Notes: generated from the sequence alone by a model not told the origin. DNA of 29,686 bases from WTAW01 sp050115915 (GCA_050115915.1 JASFPP010000019.1:1-29686); one strand, 5' to 3'. Positions 6,553 to 15,394 are shown, counted from the first letter of the stretch. Made by a program: numbers and translations.

Positions 6553-9278
6553 TTCTGCTGACCTCGTGATTCAAGCGTTTTGGCTTCATCCGCCCTCCCC
6601 AGCTCGCGTAAAAGATCTGCATAATCCCCTATTGTTTCCTTTATCTCTCTGCTATCTTTACCATAGACCTCTTCCTCGAGTTCCAATGCCCGTTTGTAGT
6701 AATCTTCCGCCTTTTCCTTCTCCCCAAGGCCGCGAAAATAAAGTGCGCCGAGATTATGTAGGGAATCCGCTAGAGCATAGGGGTTTGAGCCAGGATTTTT
6801 TTCGCAGATATCCAGCGCTCGTAAGAGATGTTTTTCCGCCCTGCCGTACTGGTGCATCTTATTCAGAACATGCCCTAGACCATTTAGAATTTCGGCGAGA
6901 TTTGGGTGTTTGAGTCCCCACTCCTTTTCTCTGATGATCAAAGCTCTCGAGTATACCTGCTCGGCTTTATTGTACCGTTCGGTACTTTGATAGAGGAAAC
7001 CGAGGTAGAGTAGACTTTGTACGACCTGAATATTTTCGGGACCGAAATACTCTTCCATGATTCTTAACGCACGGTTAAGCAACTTTTCTGCTTGAAGACG
7101 ATTGCCCATATCAATATAGAGGAGAGCCAGGTTGTTCAGAGATTTAGCTACATCGGGATTGTCTTGGCCATAGGCTTTTTCCATCACTGTCAAAGATTGT
7201 TCATAAAAGGATTTGGACTCTTCCAAATTTCCCATTTTCTGGTAAAGAATTGCCAGATTGGTTAAACTCTGCGCGATATCCGGATGATTTTCTGCCAGGG
7301 ATTGCCGCCTGATGTTCAGTGCTTGTTGGTAATATTTTTCAGCCTCTCCAAAATCCCCTTTATAATAAAAAAGAATGGCGATGTTGTTGAGACAAGTGGC
7401 CACATCAGGGTGAATCGGACCCAGGGTTTTTTTACGGATGGCCAATGCTCTTTCATAAAGAGGTTCGGTTTCATCAAACCGCTTCTGGGTTAGATAAAGG
7501 CTGGCCAGCCCATTCAGGGTGCGGCCAACCTCTGGATGGTCAGGGCCCAGAACCTTCTCTCTGATTGCCAGGGCCTGTTTGTAACATTCTTCCGCCTCAT
7601 CATACCGGCCCTGAGCATAATAGAGCACGCCAAGATCGCTCAAGCTTTCGGCAACTGCCGGATGATTGGACCCGAACACTCTTCTGCGTATCTCAAGAGC
7701 TCTCTTCTGAAGTTGCTCAGATTCCTTCAGTTTGACCTGTCTGTAATAAACCTGAGCCAGCTCATGCAGACTGGCTGCAATGTCCGGATGGTCGGGCGGA
7801 AGAGTCCTTTCCCTGATTTGGAGAGCTCGAGTTGCCGTTTTCTCTGCTTCGTCGAAATCACCCCGTTGTTCCAAAAGAAGGGAAAGGCTCGCCAGACTCT
7901 CGGCCACTTGAATATCCTCATCATCGAGGAGCTCTTCACGGAGTTCCAGTGCCCTGCGTAAAAGAGGCTCTGAATCTTCGTATAGACCTAGTTTAATGTA
8001 GACCGTCCCGATGGTATCCATCAACCTGGCGCGAGTCAGAGGCTGTTCTTGAAGCCCCTGCTCGATCTCATTCGCTCCTTTACTGAGGATCTCTCGGGCC
8101 GTTATTGTATTGCCCCGCGCTTCACCCGGGTCGGAAACCTCGAAAAGATCGATCAAAAATTTAACGACATTCGTGGCCTCATCCCTGGCCTGAAGTGCAA
8201 ATCTTCGCTCTCGACGGAGATCCATTGTGTACTTCAAACCCAGCAGCAGGAACGCTAAAACAACAACAGAAATGATTGAATTTCTAATCCGCTTTTTCGG
8301 CTTTTCTCTGATCTGACGCAGCCGTTCTGCTGTCTCTGTGGCTGAAGGGCGAGCGGTGGGAACCGCGGATTTAAGACGGTTGATGAGTGTCGCGAGATCA
8401 GAGCTGACCCCAGAGATGGGCCTTGTCTCTGCCTTCATGGCCTTGTCCAAGATCGTAGAAGGCTCGTCTGTCTCGTCATAGGGTTCCAGACCCGTAAAGA
8501 GCTGTTGGAGCAGCAGGCCGAACGAATACATATCACTCGAAGCGCTGACCGCTTCACCTCGGGCCTGTTCCGGACTCATGTAAAGGGGCGTTCCCACCAC
8601 TGTTCCGCGTTTTGTTTTGAACGACTCACCAGGAATTTCAGGTGTTTTATACATTGGTTCCTCATCCGGTAGGGCTCCAGGGACAGACAGCGTTAGATCG
8701 GCCGGTTCCGCGGCCTCCTCAAGTTTGGATTGAGCGATTTCTTCTATATTCTTTTTGATATCTTTGTGTGTTGTTTCATCATGCAAAGTGGTTTTTCGTT
8801 CGGCCTTACTGAAACGAGCAAGTCCAAAGTCCAAGACTTTAACTGTGTTATTTCTTGTCAGCATGATGTTGGAAGGTTTGAGGTCGCGGTGAACCACTCC
8901 CTTTTCATGGGCCACAACAAGAACTGCCGCAATCTGCTCGGCTATCTTTAATTTATGGGATTTATCGAGATGCTCCCGCTGTGCGATCTGAAGGCTCTGT
9001 CCTTCGATCAACTCGAGTACGAGAAAATCACTGTCGTCCCCTTCGATGTAATCATAGATCTGACAGATGTTGGGGTGTTCGAGCTGCGATAGCACGCGTG
9101 CTTCTCTGAGGAATCGGACTTTAGTTTGAGTGTCCAGGCGGGATTTTGCACGGATCGTTTTGACCGCGACTTTCCGTTTGAGAGTTTCGTCGAGACCTTC
9201 ATAGACATCCCCCATGCCCCCGCTCCCGAGGACATCCACGATGCGGATGTGTCCTATTGTTTTTCCAAGTAAACTCAT
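6549..9278 (-). CDS. Membrane-anchored Ser/Thr protein kinase with 12 kinesin-light-chain-type TPRs
   Basis: The product has 909 residues. The Hanks-type kinase domain comes first: glycine loop GSGGMG (18-23), Lys40 in VAVK, HRDLKPSN (130-137), DFG (150-152) and GTPLYMSPEQ (229-238). All catalytic residues are present. About 70 residues, acidic and Pro/Thr-rich, sit between DFG and GTPLYM, much more than the usual 20-30. One TM helix follows near 332-352. The rest is a run of 12 repeats of about 42 residues with the kinesin-light-chain/NB-ARC-associated TPR pattern (for example SLNNLALLY, then A-E-K-x2-x-RAL). The kinase should be cytoplasmic and the TPR part beyond the membrane if the topology is simple. 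It is the second gene after a small membrane protein (9314-9580, gap 35 bases), probably one transcript. Confidence 0.94.
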   Translation of the reverse strand: MSLLGKTIGHIRIVDVLGSGGMGDVYEGLDETLKRKVAVKTIRAKSRLDTQTKVRFLREARVLSQLEHPNICQIYDYIEGDDSDFLVLELIEGQSLQIAQREHLDKSHKLKIAEQIAAVLVVAHEKGVVHRDLKPSNIMLTRNNTVKVLDFGLARFSKAERKTTLHDETTHKDIKKNIEEIAQSKLEEAAEPADLTLSVPGALPDEEPMYKTPEIPGESFKTKRGTVVGTPLYMSPEQARGEAVSASSDMYSFGLLLQQLFTGLEPYDETDEPSTILDKAMKAETRPISGVSSDLATLINRLKSAVPTARPSATETAERLRQIREKPKKRIRNSIISVVVLAFLLLGLKYTMDLRRERRFALQARDEATNVVKFLIDLFEVSDPGEARGNTITAREILSKGANEIEQGLQEQPLTRARLMDTIGTVYIKLGLYEDSEPLLRRALELREELLDDEDIQVAESLASLSLLLEQRGDFDEAEKTATRALQIRERTLPPDHPDIAASLHELAQVYYRQVKLKESEQLQKRALEIRRRVFGSNHPAVAESLSDLGVLYYAQGRYDEAEECYKQALAIREKVLGPDHPEVGRTLNGLASLYLTQKRFDETEPLYERALAIRKKTLGPIHPDVATCLNNIAILFYYKGDFGEAEKYYQQALNIRRQSLAENHPDIAQSLTNLAILYQKMGNLEESKSFYEQSLTVMEKAYGQDNPDVAKSLNNLALLYIDMGNRLQAEKLLNRALRIMEEYFGPENIQVVQSLLYLGFLYQSTERYNKAEQVYSRALIIREKEWGLKHPNLAEILNGLGHVLNKMHQYGRAEKHLLRALDICEKNPGSNPYALADSLHNLGALYFRGLGEKEKAEDYYKRALELEEEVYGKDSREIKETIGDYADLLRELGRADEAKTLESRGQQN

Positions 9279-9313
9279 TGGATAAATGTGCGGGGTCTTA
9301 GACTTCGAGCGAC

Positions 9314-9580
9314 CTACTTCTTGGTTATTTGATGGACGAGTTCTTCAACAGCGAAACCCATAACAAACGCCCCGATACAAGTTGTTGCATAATCGAGGTT
9401 CGAAAGAGGGACCTTGAGTGAGAAGGCGATCAACCATAGAAATCCTCCGATGATCCCTCCGATGGCTCCCCAAATAAAAAATTTCCTTGGCCCTGGCAGT
9501 GGTTCAGGTTCAGGCCTTGGTGGACGTGTGCCACACCATCCGACCAATGCCCAGCCGATAGCCATGAATACATATGCCAT
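9314..9580 (-). CDS. Small membrane protein, unknown function
   Basis: The product has 88 residues. The start is fixed by GGAGG a few bases upstream of ATG 9580. There are three predicted membrane segments: near residues 3-16, 34-54 (a Gly-rich stretch IWGAIGGIIGGFLWLIAF) and 62-78. A Pro-rich linker (PPRPEPEPLPGP) separates the first two. I do not recognise a family. It lies directly upstream of the TPR kinase gene on the same strand, so it may be a membrane partner of that kinase; this is inference from position only. Confidence 0.75.
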   Translation of the reverse strand: MAYVFMAIGWALVGWCGTRPPRPEPEPLPGPRKFFIWGAIGGIIGGFLWLIAFSLKVPLSNLDYATTCIGAFVMGFAVEELVHQITKK

Positions 9581-9650
9581 TGATTCCCTCCATATTTAGA
9601 ATTTGTTTCCGCGGATAGTCAAATATGTTCCTGTTTTGAACTACCCCTTG

Positions 9651-9675
9651 TCTGTGACTCTGGTTATATCACAGA
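9651..9675. promoter_or_regulatory. Inverted repeat in a divergent intergenic region
   Basis: TCTGTGA (9651-9657) and TCACAGA (9669-9675) are perfect 7-bp inverted arms with an 11-base spacer. The element lies between the divergent genes for the small membrane protein and the methyltransferase. It resembles an operator dyad. The half-sites look like those of CRP, but the 11-base spacing is wrong for CRP (6 bases). Confidence 0.4.
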
Positions 9676-9727
9676 AGATGAGTGTGGTCAATTTAGAAAA
9701 ACGGGTTCATTTTTAGAAGCGTAAATG

Positions 9728-9755
9728 TTGATTTTCCTGAAGGATATGGTAGAAT
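9728..9755 (+). promoter_or_regulatory. Probable sigma70-type promoter for the methyltransferase gene
   Basis: TTGATT (9728-9733) and TAGAAT (9750-9755) are spaced by 16 bases. The predicted transcript start near 9762 gives a leader of about 75 nt before ATG 9837. Confidence 0.5.
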
Positions 9756-9836
9756 GTGGCGTTTTATGCTTTTTTTTCGTCAAAGTAAACAGAGAGCATC
9801 GTTCGCGCGTTAAAAGTTGTGTAGGTGACTGATTTT

Positions 9837-10481
9837 ATGAAAAGAATAATCGAAACAGTAATGGCAGTTGCACTCGTTGGAGTGGGTGTAGCTTTTCTCT
9901 TTTTAACCGGCGGATCCAAAATCCAGGATCGAAATTCAGGATATCATCGAGCTCTCGCTGAGACGAGCATTGTCCCCGGAGAAGAACCGGGCCTCGATCC
10001 TGCGGAAGCGGTAAAATTAGCCCCCTTCCTGCCTACGCCTATGTGTGTTGTCGATAAGATGCTAGAGCTGGCTGATGTGGATAAAGATGACATTGTTTAT
10101 GACCTTGGTTGTGGGGATGGGCGGATCGTTATAGCAGCCGCAGAAAAATACGGTGCCCACGGCGTTGGCCTGGATATCTACCCGCAATGGGTCAAAAAAT
10201 CTCAGTCAAATGCCATGAAGGCAGGGGTCGAGTCTTTAGTGGAGTTTCGCTTGGAAGATGCCACATTGGCCGACATTTCAGAGGCCACTGTCGTCGCCCT
10301 GTACTTACTCCCAGAATCCAATGATCTGCTCCGTCCCAAGCTCGAGAAACAGCTTAAACCAGGGGCCTTGGTTGTCACTCACAATTACCATATCCCTGGA
10401 TGGGGCGAGAAAGAAGTCTGCGTCGAATACCTCAAAGACGAACTGGGTAAAGAACACACTATCTTTGTCTACAGACCGTAA
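9837..10481 (+). CDS. Membrane-anchored class I SAM-dependent methyltransferase
   Basis: The product has 214 residues. ATG 9837 is preceded by AGGTGA at 8 bases; an in-frame GTG at 9825 overlaps that site and is less likely. A hydrophobic N-terminus (about residues 7-25) should anchor or export the protein. A spacer leads to PFLPTPMCVVDKMLELA and the SAM-binding motif I DLGCGDGRIVIAAAEKYG (from residue 89), with acidic Asp113 in GLDIYP as the likely ribose contact. The remainder fits a Rossmann-type methyltransferase. Relatives with a PTP...MLELA lead-in are common in environmental bacteria, but the substrate is unknown. The gene ends 8 bases from a convergent small membrane protein gene. Confidence 0.85.
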   Translation: MKRIIETVMAVALVGVGVAFLFLTGGSKIQDRNSGYHRALAETSIVPGEEPGLDPAEAVKLAPFLPTPMCVVDKMLELADVDKDDIVYDLGCGDGRIVIAAAEKYGAHGVGLDIYPQWVKKSQSNAMKAGVESLVEFRLEDATLADISEATVVALYLLPESNDLLRPKLEKQLKPGALVVTHNYHIPGWGEKEVCVEYLKDELGKEHTIFVYRP

Positions 10482-10489
10482 TCTCCGGT

Positions 10490-10690
10490 TTATCGTTTGA
10501 GAATTCTCCAGAGAATCCAACCGACAACAGCAAGTCCAAGACCGCCATATCGCAGCACTGTATAGAGGGTTCCCGCAGTTATTTTAAATCCATAAACAAG
10601 TACCAAATACCCCACAAATAAGAGTGCGCCGGACAGGAATATACGGGGGCCCCAAACAGGCCGTCTGATGTTTTCCTTTTGCTCTTCCAT
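10490..10690 (-). CDS. Small membrane protein with two TM segments, unknown function
   Basis: The product has 66 residues. The frame is open to 10750, but AAAGGA six bases before ATG 10690 decides the start, giving MEEQKENIRRP. Two TM helices follow: near 18-36 (IFLSGALLFVGYLVLVYG) and 47-63, ending in a basic tail (WRILKR). I recognise no family. It is convergent with the methyltransferase gene with an 8-base gap, so the two 3' ends are likely to share antisense transcripts. Confidence 0.6.
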   Translation of the reverse strand: MEEQKENIRRPVWGPRIFLSGALLFVGYLVLVYGFKITAGTLYTVLRYGGLGLAVVGWILWRILKR

Positions 10691-10908
10691 TGATATTCCT
10701 TTGATTCCAGATTCTTCATAACTTATATCAAAGAGGAGACAGCCGGTCAATCAACCAGCCGGACTTATACCAAATGTCAATAGGGCAATTATCACTGCAT
10801 GAGAATTTCGACTCATCAATAACGTCTCCCACTAAGTCGATAGATCATGCATTCATTTTTGTCTCATAACTTGATAAAATATATGAAGGATGACTTCAGG
10901 AGGAAACA

Positions 10909-11187
10909 ATGGTACAGGACGAACAACCAAAACTCTCTGAAGAGGAGTTTGTGCGTAAAGCAATCAAGAAGCTCAGGGGGAATTATAAAGGGATTCACAG
11001 CGTCTACAGCGGGTTTAACAACGCATTTCAGGAATATTTCGGAACCAATCCGGTTGCAACGACCCAGAGATTGGCCAAGGAGGGAAAGATCGTCATACGT
11101 CCAGTTAAAGGTGGTGTGATCCTCTACCTCCCGGAGGACGTGCCCAATCGGACTGAAAACGTCCTTAACAAGATTCTTGAAGACTAA
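10909..11187 (+). CDS. Conserved-looking small soluble protein, possible winged-helix
   Basis: The product has 92 residues. A perfect AGGAGGAAACA ribosome site precedes ATG 10909. The sequence is soluble: a helical, charged N-terminus (SEEEFVRKAIKKL), the middle SVYSGFNNAFQEYFG, then RLAKEGKIVIRPVKGGVILYLPED. The order helix, helix, helix, then a beta wing (KIVIRPVKGGVILYLP) looks like a winged helix, in which case it could bind DNA or a protein. No family is recognised with certainty. The gene stands alone, convergent with mtgA. A second overlapping frame (10847-11119) lacks a ribosome site and is not supported. Confidence 0.72.
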   Translation: MVQDEQPKLSEEEFVRKAIKKLRGNYKGIHSVYSGFNNAFQEYFGTNPVATTQRLAKEGKIVIRPVKGGVILYLPEDVPNRTENVLNKILED

Positions 11188-11251
11188 CTGAGCATTTGCA
11201 CGCAGGCATCAAGGTTTAAAAATTCCACCTGGAAATTCGCTTGCTTTAGCC

Positions 11252-12013
11252 TTAAGTGAGATTGAATGCCCTATAGAGCTCCTCGTATTTCTCTTCGTTG
11301 ATGTATTTGTACACTTTGAGTTTATCGAGAATCCACAGGCATTTCCATTCTAGCCAAGAACTCTTCCCTGTTGGGTTTGTGGTCAGCGGCCTAGGAATAA
11401 TTGCTGTCAAACGGATGATCTGTTCGACATTCAATTCACTCACATCTCTTTGAAAATAGTGCTGAGAAGCTGCTTGTACACCAAATATACCGGAACCCAA
11501 TTCAATCACATTCAAATACAACTCGAAGATCCTGTCTTTTGATAGCGATTTCTCCAATCGGCGAGCGATCCAATATTCTTTGATTTTACGCACAAAACTC
11601 TTTTCTGTGGATAGGTATAGATTTTTTGCCAGTTGCTGTGTGATAGTGCTCCCTCCCCGCGCCAGTCTTTTTTCTCGAATATTCTTTTTGATCGATTCTT
11701 TAAGCTCATCAAAATCTATCCCTTTATGCCAGTAGAACGCTGAGTCTTCTGTGATGCGTACAGCATTCTTGAAGAGATCTGGAATTCGCTCGAATGAAAC
11801 CCAGTTCTGTCGAATATCCAAGGTTTCGCCTTCTAACAGAGCCTGTTTGATTCGCATTTTCATGAGTGACGTCTCCCTGGGATTAATTGTTTCCAAGTCT
11901 CGGACATCAGGCAGACTTAAATGGATATAAATAGAAAATGCGAAGAGAGAAACACAAACGATAGCCAGAGAGAAAAGTCCTCTTTTTGTGCGCTTTGATA
12001 ACCGAATGCCCAT
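11252..12013 (-). CDS. mtgA: Monofunctional peptidoglycan glycosyltransferase (GT51)
   Basis: The product has 253 residues. It polymerises lipid II into glycan strands at the inner membrane. A cytoplasmic basic start (KRTKR) and one TM helix (about 13-33) precede the GT51 domain. The motifs are RITEDSAFYWHKGID with catalytic Glu89, RLARGGSTITQQLAKNLYL (116-134), and ELYLNVIELGSGIFGVQAAS. There is no transpeptidase domain, and the length is as usual for MtgA. ATG 12013 is the likely start (a TTG lies one codon upstream); no clear ribosome site is visible. It lies 52 bases after the propeller protein gene on the same strand, possibly in one transcript. The gene symbol rests on domain layout. 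Confidence 0.9.
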   Translation of the reverse strand: MGIRLSKRTKRGLFSLAIVCVSLFAFSIYIHLSLPDVRDLETINPRETSLMKMRIKQALLEGETLDIRQNWVSFERIPDLFKNAVRITEDSAFYWHKGIDFDELKESIKKNIREKRLARGGSTITQQLAKNLYLSTEKSFVRKIKEYWIARRLEKSLSKDRIFELYLNVIELGSGIFGVQAASQHYFQRDVSELNVEQIIRLTAIIPRPLTTNPTGKSSWLEWKCLWILDKLKVYKYINEEKYEELYRAFNLT

Positions 12014-12065
12014 CAAAAGAAAAATTCCGTGCAGATTATTTTTCCGGCCTTATGAAGTTCCTCCC

Positions 12066-15000
12066 TTATTTCTTTTTCCATCGAGGAAGACCGCGTCCGG
12101 GAGTCCACGGAGCGCCCGCGTCTTCAACAGTGTCTTTAAGCTTTTTCAGGTCGACCTCGATCGCCTGCCGCATCTGCTCCAGCAGCTTCTCGAAGTCGGT
12201 GGCAGCGATCTCATAATTGCGCCTATTCGTTTCTGTGATGGGACATGTCGTGGATAATTGTGCGCTCACCCGTCTCATGATTGAGGGTGAAATGGGCTCT
12301 GATCTGCGCCGCACTGTCCGATCTCCGTACAATTCGATCTGGAATTTCTGAAGGCGACTTTCAAGAGCGCGTACCAGATCCCCCAACTGTGGATCTGCCT
12401 TTGGCGTATCCAAAAGCGCCTTCTTGATGAACTGGATCTCCCTCATGGCTTCGTTAGTTGCCGCACCGGCTCCCATGATGGCTCTCTGAAGCTCTCCGGC
12501 TTTTTTCTGGAAGGCAAGAAGCTCACTTTTATCCTTCGCCGCAAGCGTAGCTAATTCTAAAGATTCCACAGCAAATGTCTGAGGTTCGCCGAGCTCAGTT
12601 AACACTCCGTCGACTCGCTTGGCGATCGAGACCGTGAACGTTCCCGGTATCACTAGCGCTCCCTCGGAAGGCTCATCCCAGGGGCTCCGCTCGCGGCGTT
12701 CGAGTTCCGTAGGCTCCACTGTGGGATATCTCAGATTCCACGCCACTCTGTTTATTCCTTTTTTGGTTGGTCCTGTGAATTGTCTCACAATCTGACCGTC
12801 GGCGTCTTTTACTGTAATGACCAAACTCGGCTTTTCCTCGCTGTCCTCTTTTCTCAATGTGTCCCATCCCGGGAATTTTACTGACTGTCCTGCTTTTTCC
12901 GCTTTTTTCTCGGCCTCTCGTCTGGCCTCGGCACCGGTCTTCAGTGAATCTTTCAAGTAATAGGTGAATACAGCGCCAAAAGGTGGGTTTGGGGCAAGGT
13001 AAATGCCGTCGCCCAGAAAAGCTTTTCCTTTAAGGTCCAACGGACGCCTTTCGATGTACATCAGCGCCTTTTTAACGGGGAACAGGATACCCTCCTTGTT
13101 CAATAGATTTTCGCTTACCACTCTGAGCGGTGAATAGTCATCCAGGATATAAAAGCCACGGCCAAAGGATGCTCCGACCAGATCGCATTCCCTTTCTTGA
13201 ATCTCAAGATCCCTGAACGAGATGGTTGGAACGCCCCCCTTGAGCTTTATCCAGTGTTTTCCCTCATCGACAGTGAAGTAGATACCGAATTCTGCGCCGA
13301 TGAATAGAAGCTCCGGTTTCTTTTTGTCCTGTGTGATCGCCCATACGATCTCCTCTTGTGGCAAATCCCCAACGATAGATATCCAGGTGCGGCCTCGATC
13401 TGTGCTTTTGAAGAGATAGGGATTTAAATCCCCGGTTTTATGATTGTCGAGGGCGGCATACACGGTGTCTTCATCGTGTTTGGAAGCACGTATTTCATTG
13501 ACAAAATAGCGATCTGGAATGCCCGGCATCTTTGCGATTTTTCTCCAGGTTTGTCCTCCGTCTTCTGTAACCTGGATCAATCCGTCGTCGGTCCCCGCAT
13601 AAATCAACCCTTCCTTAAGGGTTGATTCGGAGATCGATGTTATTGTGCTGTAGATCGACATGGCCCCATGATCCCAGAGCGCATCCACACTCCAGGTTTT
13701 TCCCATGATCTTCTGTTCGAGACGGAAGATGTTTCTGGTGAGATCGGGGCTGATTGCAGTCCAGGAATCGCCGCGGTCGTCGCTTCTGTAAACTCGTTGT
13801 GCGGCAATATAAAGTCTTGTGTTCGAATGTGGGCTTATCATAATTGGTGTGTCCCAGTTCCACCGCGGCGGGTCCTCCCCCCTTTCCGGCTGCGGTTTGA
13901 TGTCCACCCGCTCCCCACTCCGTTTATCGTACCGCATGATATTGCCGTTCTGCCATTCCGCATAGATGATGTTCGGGTCCTCTGGGTCAATCGCACACGC
14001 ATAGCCATCGGCTCCAGTCGTGATGATCCAGTCGCTATTGAGAATCCCGTTCTGGTTCATCGTTCGCGAAGGGCCTAACTGACTGGAATTGTCTTGGGTA
14101 CCGCCATGCACATTATAAAACGGCAAATCGTTATCGAGACACATCTTATAGAATTGGGTTATAGGAAGATTGGCGAAATACTTCCAGGTCTTCCCATGGT
14201 CGAATGTCTCATACAGGCCTCCATCGCATCCGGAAAGGAGGTAGTTTGGATTATCGGAAACAAAGGCCAGAGCGTGATTGTCGGAATGTTTATGGGTTTC
14301 TCCGATGGGATTAAAAGTTTTGCCGCCATCATTGGTTACACGCATCCACACATCCATTTGATAGACGCGGTCGAACTGATGGGGGCTTGCGTAGATCTCC
14401 TGATAATAGTGAGGGCCTGTGCCTCCGCTTGTGTAGCTGCTGCGTTTTTCCCAGCTCTCGCCCTTATCTGTAGATCGGTAGAATCCGTTCTCTTCCCGAT
14501 TGGCCTCTATGGTTGCGTAGACCACATTGGATTTGATCGGGGAAACAGCCAGCCCGATCTTTCCCATGTCTCCTTTCGGGAGCCCCACTTTCAACCTTCG
14601 CCATGATTTCCCGGCATCTTCACTTTTGTAGAGGCCTGACTCAGGGCCTCCTCCCATAAAGGCGGCGACACTCCTGCGCCTTTGATAGGCTGCTGCATAG
14701 AGAATATCCGGATCTGTTGGATCCATCTCCACATCCGTTACACCTGTGTCTTTACTGATCTCGAGGGAAATTTTCCAGGTTTTTCCGCCGTCTTCGCTCT
14801 TGTAAAGACCACGCTCACCGCCTGCCGACCAGAGAGGACCCTCTGCGGCGACATAAATGATGTTGGAGTCGCAGGGGTTCACCAGGATTTTTGAGATGTG
14901 TTCGGTTTTTTTTAGCCCCATGTTCGACCAGGTCTTTCCGCCATTCAAGCTTTTATAGATGCCATCGCCCCAGCCGACATGACGGCCGCTGACGTTTTCT

Positions 15001-15347
15001 CCTGTTCCAATCCATACGATATCTGGATTATTTGGATCGATCGTGATGCATCCGATGGAATAGGAGGCTTGATCATCAAAGATAGTGGTCCATGTCGTTC
15101 CGGCATTCACTGTTTTCCAAACATTCCCGGATCCCACGGCCACAAACCAAATACTCTGGTTCTTGGGATGTATGGCAATATCGCTGATCCTTCCAGACAT
15201 GAGTGCAGGGCCGATATTTCTGAGTTTCAGTCCAATGAAAGTCTCTGCATTCACAAGGGTGGTATTTCCTTTTTTGGTTTCCTCGCTCCATCCAGACATA
15301 GAAAAGATGAGTGTAACGATACAAAGCCATGGACAGATTTTTCTCAT
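12066..15347 (-). CDS. Secreted Asp-box (BNR/VPS10-type) beta-propeller protein
   Basis: The product has 1093 residues, with a signal peptide (MRKICPWLCIVTLIFSMSG) and a ribosome site GGAGGA before ATG 15347. The first 700 residues carry 11 Asp-box-like motifs of the S-x-D-x-G-x-T-W kind: KSLNGGKTW, KSEDGGKTW, KSEDAGKSW, RSTDKGESW, VTEDGGQTW, KSTDRGRTW and others. This marks two beta-propellers like those of sortilin/VPS10 and exo-xyloglucanase-type proteins. A beta-sandwich around VKDADGQIVRQF and a helical C-terminus follow. Annotated as glycosyl hydrolase in databases, this family has no catalytic residues that I can point to, so binding of a peptide or glycan is as likely as hydrolysis. 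It is divergent from the second kinase gene. Confidence 0.9.
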   Translation of the reverse strand: MRKICPWLCIVTLIFSMSGWSEETKKGNTTLVNAETFIGLKLRNIGPALMSGRISDIAIHPKNQSIWFVAVGSGNVWKTVNAGTTWTTIFDDQASYSIGCITIDPNNPDIVWIGTGENVSGRHVGWGDGIYKSLNGGKTWSNMGLKKTEHISKILVNPCDSNIIYVAAEGPLWSAGGERGLYKSEDGGKTWKISLEISKDTGVTDVEMDPTDPDILYAAAYQRRRSVAAFMGGGPESGLYKSEDAGKSWRRLKVGLPKGDMGKIGLAVSPIKSNVVYATIEANREENGFYRSTDKGESWEKRSSYTSGGTGPHYYQEIYASPHQFDRVYQMDVWMRVTNDGGKTFNPIGETHKHSDNHALAFVSDNPNYLLSGCDGGLYETFDHGKTWKYFANLPITQFYKMCLDNDLPFYNVHGGTQDNSSQLGPSRTMNQNGILNSDWIITTGADGYACAIDPEDPNIIYAEWQNGNIMRYDKRSGERVDIKPQPERGEDPPRWNWDTPIMISPHSNTRLYIAAQRVYRSDDRGDSWTAISPDLTRNIFRLEQKIMGKTWSVDALWDHGAMSIYSTITSISESTLKEGLIYAGTDDGLIQVTEDGGQTWRKIAKMPGIPDRYFVNEIRASKHDEDTVYAALDNHKTGDLNPYLFKSTDRGRTWISIVGDLPQEEIVWAITQDKKKPELLFIGAEFGIYFTVDEGKHWIKLKGGVPTISFRDLEIQERECDLVGASFGRGFYILDDYSPLRVVSENLLNKEGILFPVKKALMYIERRPLDLKGKAFLGDGIYLAPNPPFGAVFTYYLKDSLKTGAEARREAEKKAEKAGQSVKFPGWDTLRKEDSEEKPSLVITVKDADGQIVRQFTGPTKKGINRVAWNLRYPTVEPTELERRERSPWDEPSEGALVIPGTFTVSIAKRVDGVLTELGEPQTFAVESLELATLAAKDKSELLAFQKKAGELQRAIMGAGAATNEAMREIQFIKKALLDTPKADPQLGDLVRALESRLQKFQIELYGDRTVRRRSEPISPSIMRRVSAQLSTTCPITETNRRNYEIAATDFEKLLEQMRQAIEVDLKKLKDTVEDAGAPWTPGRGLPRWKKK

Positions 15348-15394
15348 TATTATCCTCCTCCTAGATAAAAGTGATTGGTAAAAAATGTTGAATT

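Noticed and set aside
9594..9622. Promoter for the 88-residue membrane protein (TTGACT, 17 bases, CTAAAT on the minus strand)
   Set aside because: The -10 box is poor and the predicted transcript start would fall on the ribosome site, leaving almost no leader.
9651..9675. CRP-binding site
   Set aside because: Half-sites fit TGTGA/TCACA but the spacer is 11 bases rather than 6; kept only as a generic dyad.
10847..11119. Alternative plus-strand frame overlapping the 92-residue gene
   Set aside because: The AGGAGGAAACA ribosome site serves ATG 10909 in the other frame; the alternative has none and has low-complexity, Arg/Ser-rich composition.
14094..14606. 170-residue frame antisense to the propeller gene
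   Set aside because: The opposite strand encodes clear Asp-box repeats with signal peptide and ribosome site; the antisense frame has no ribosome site or recognisable domain.
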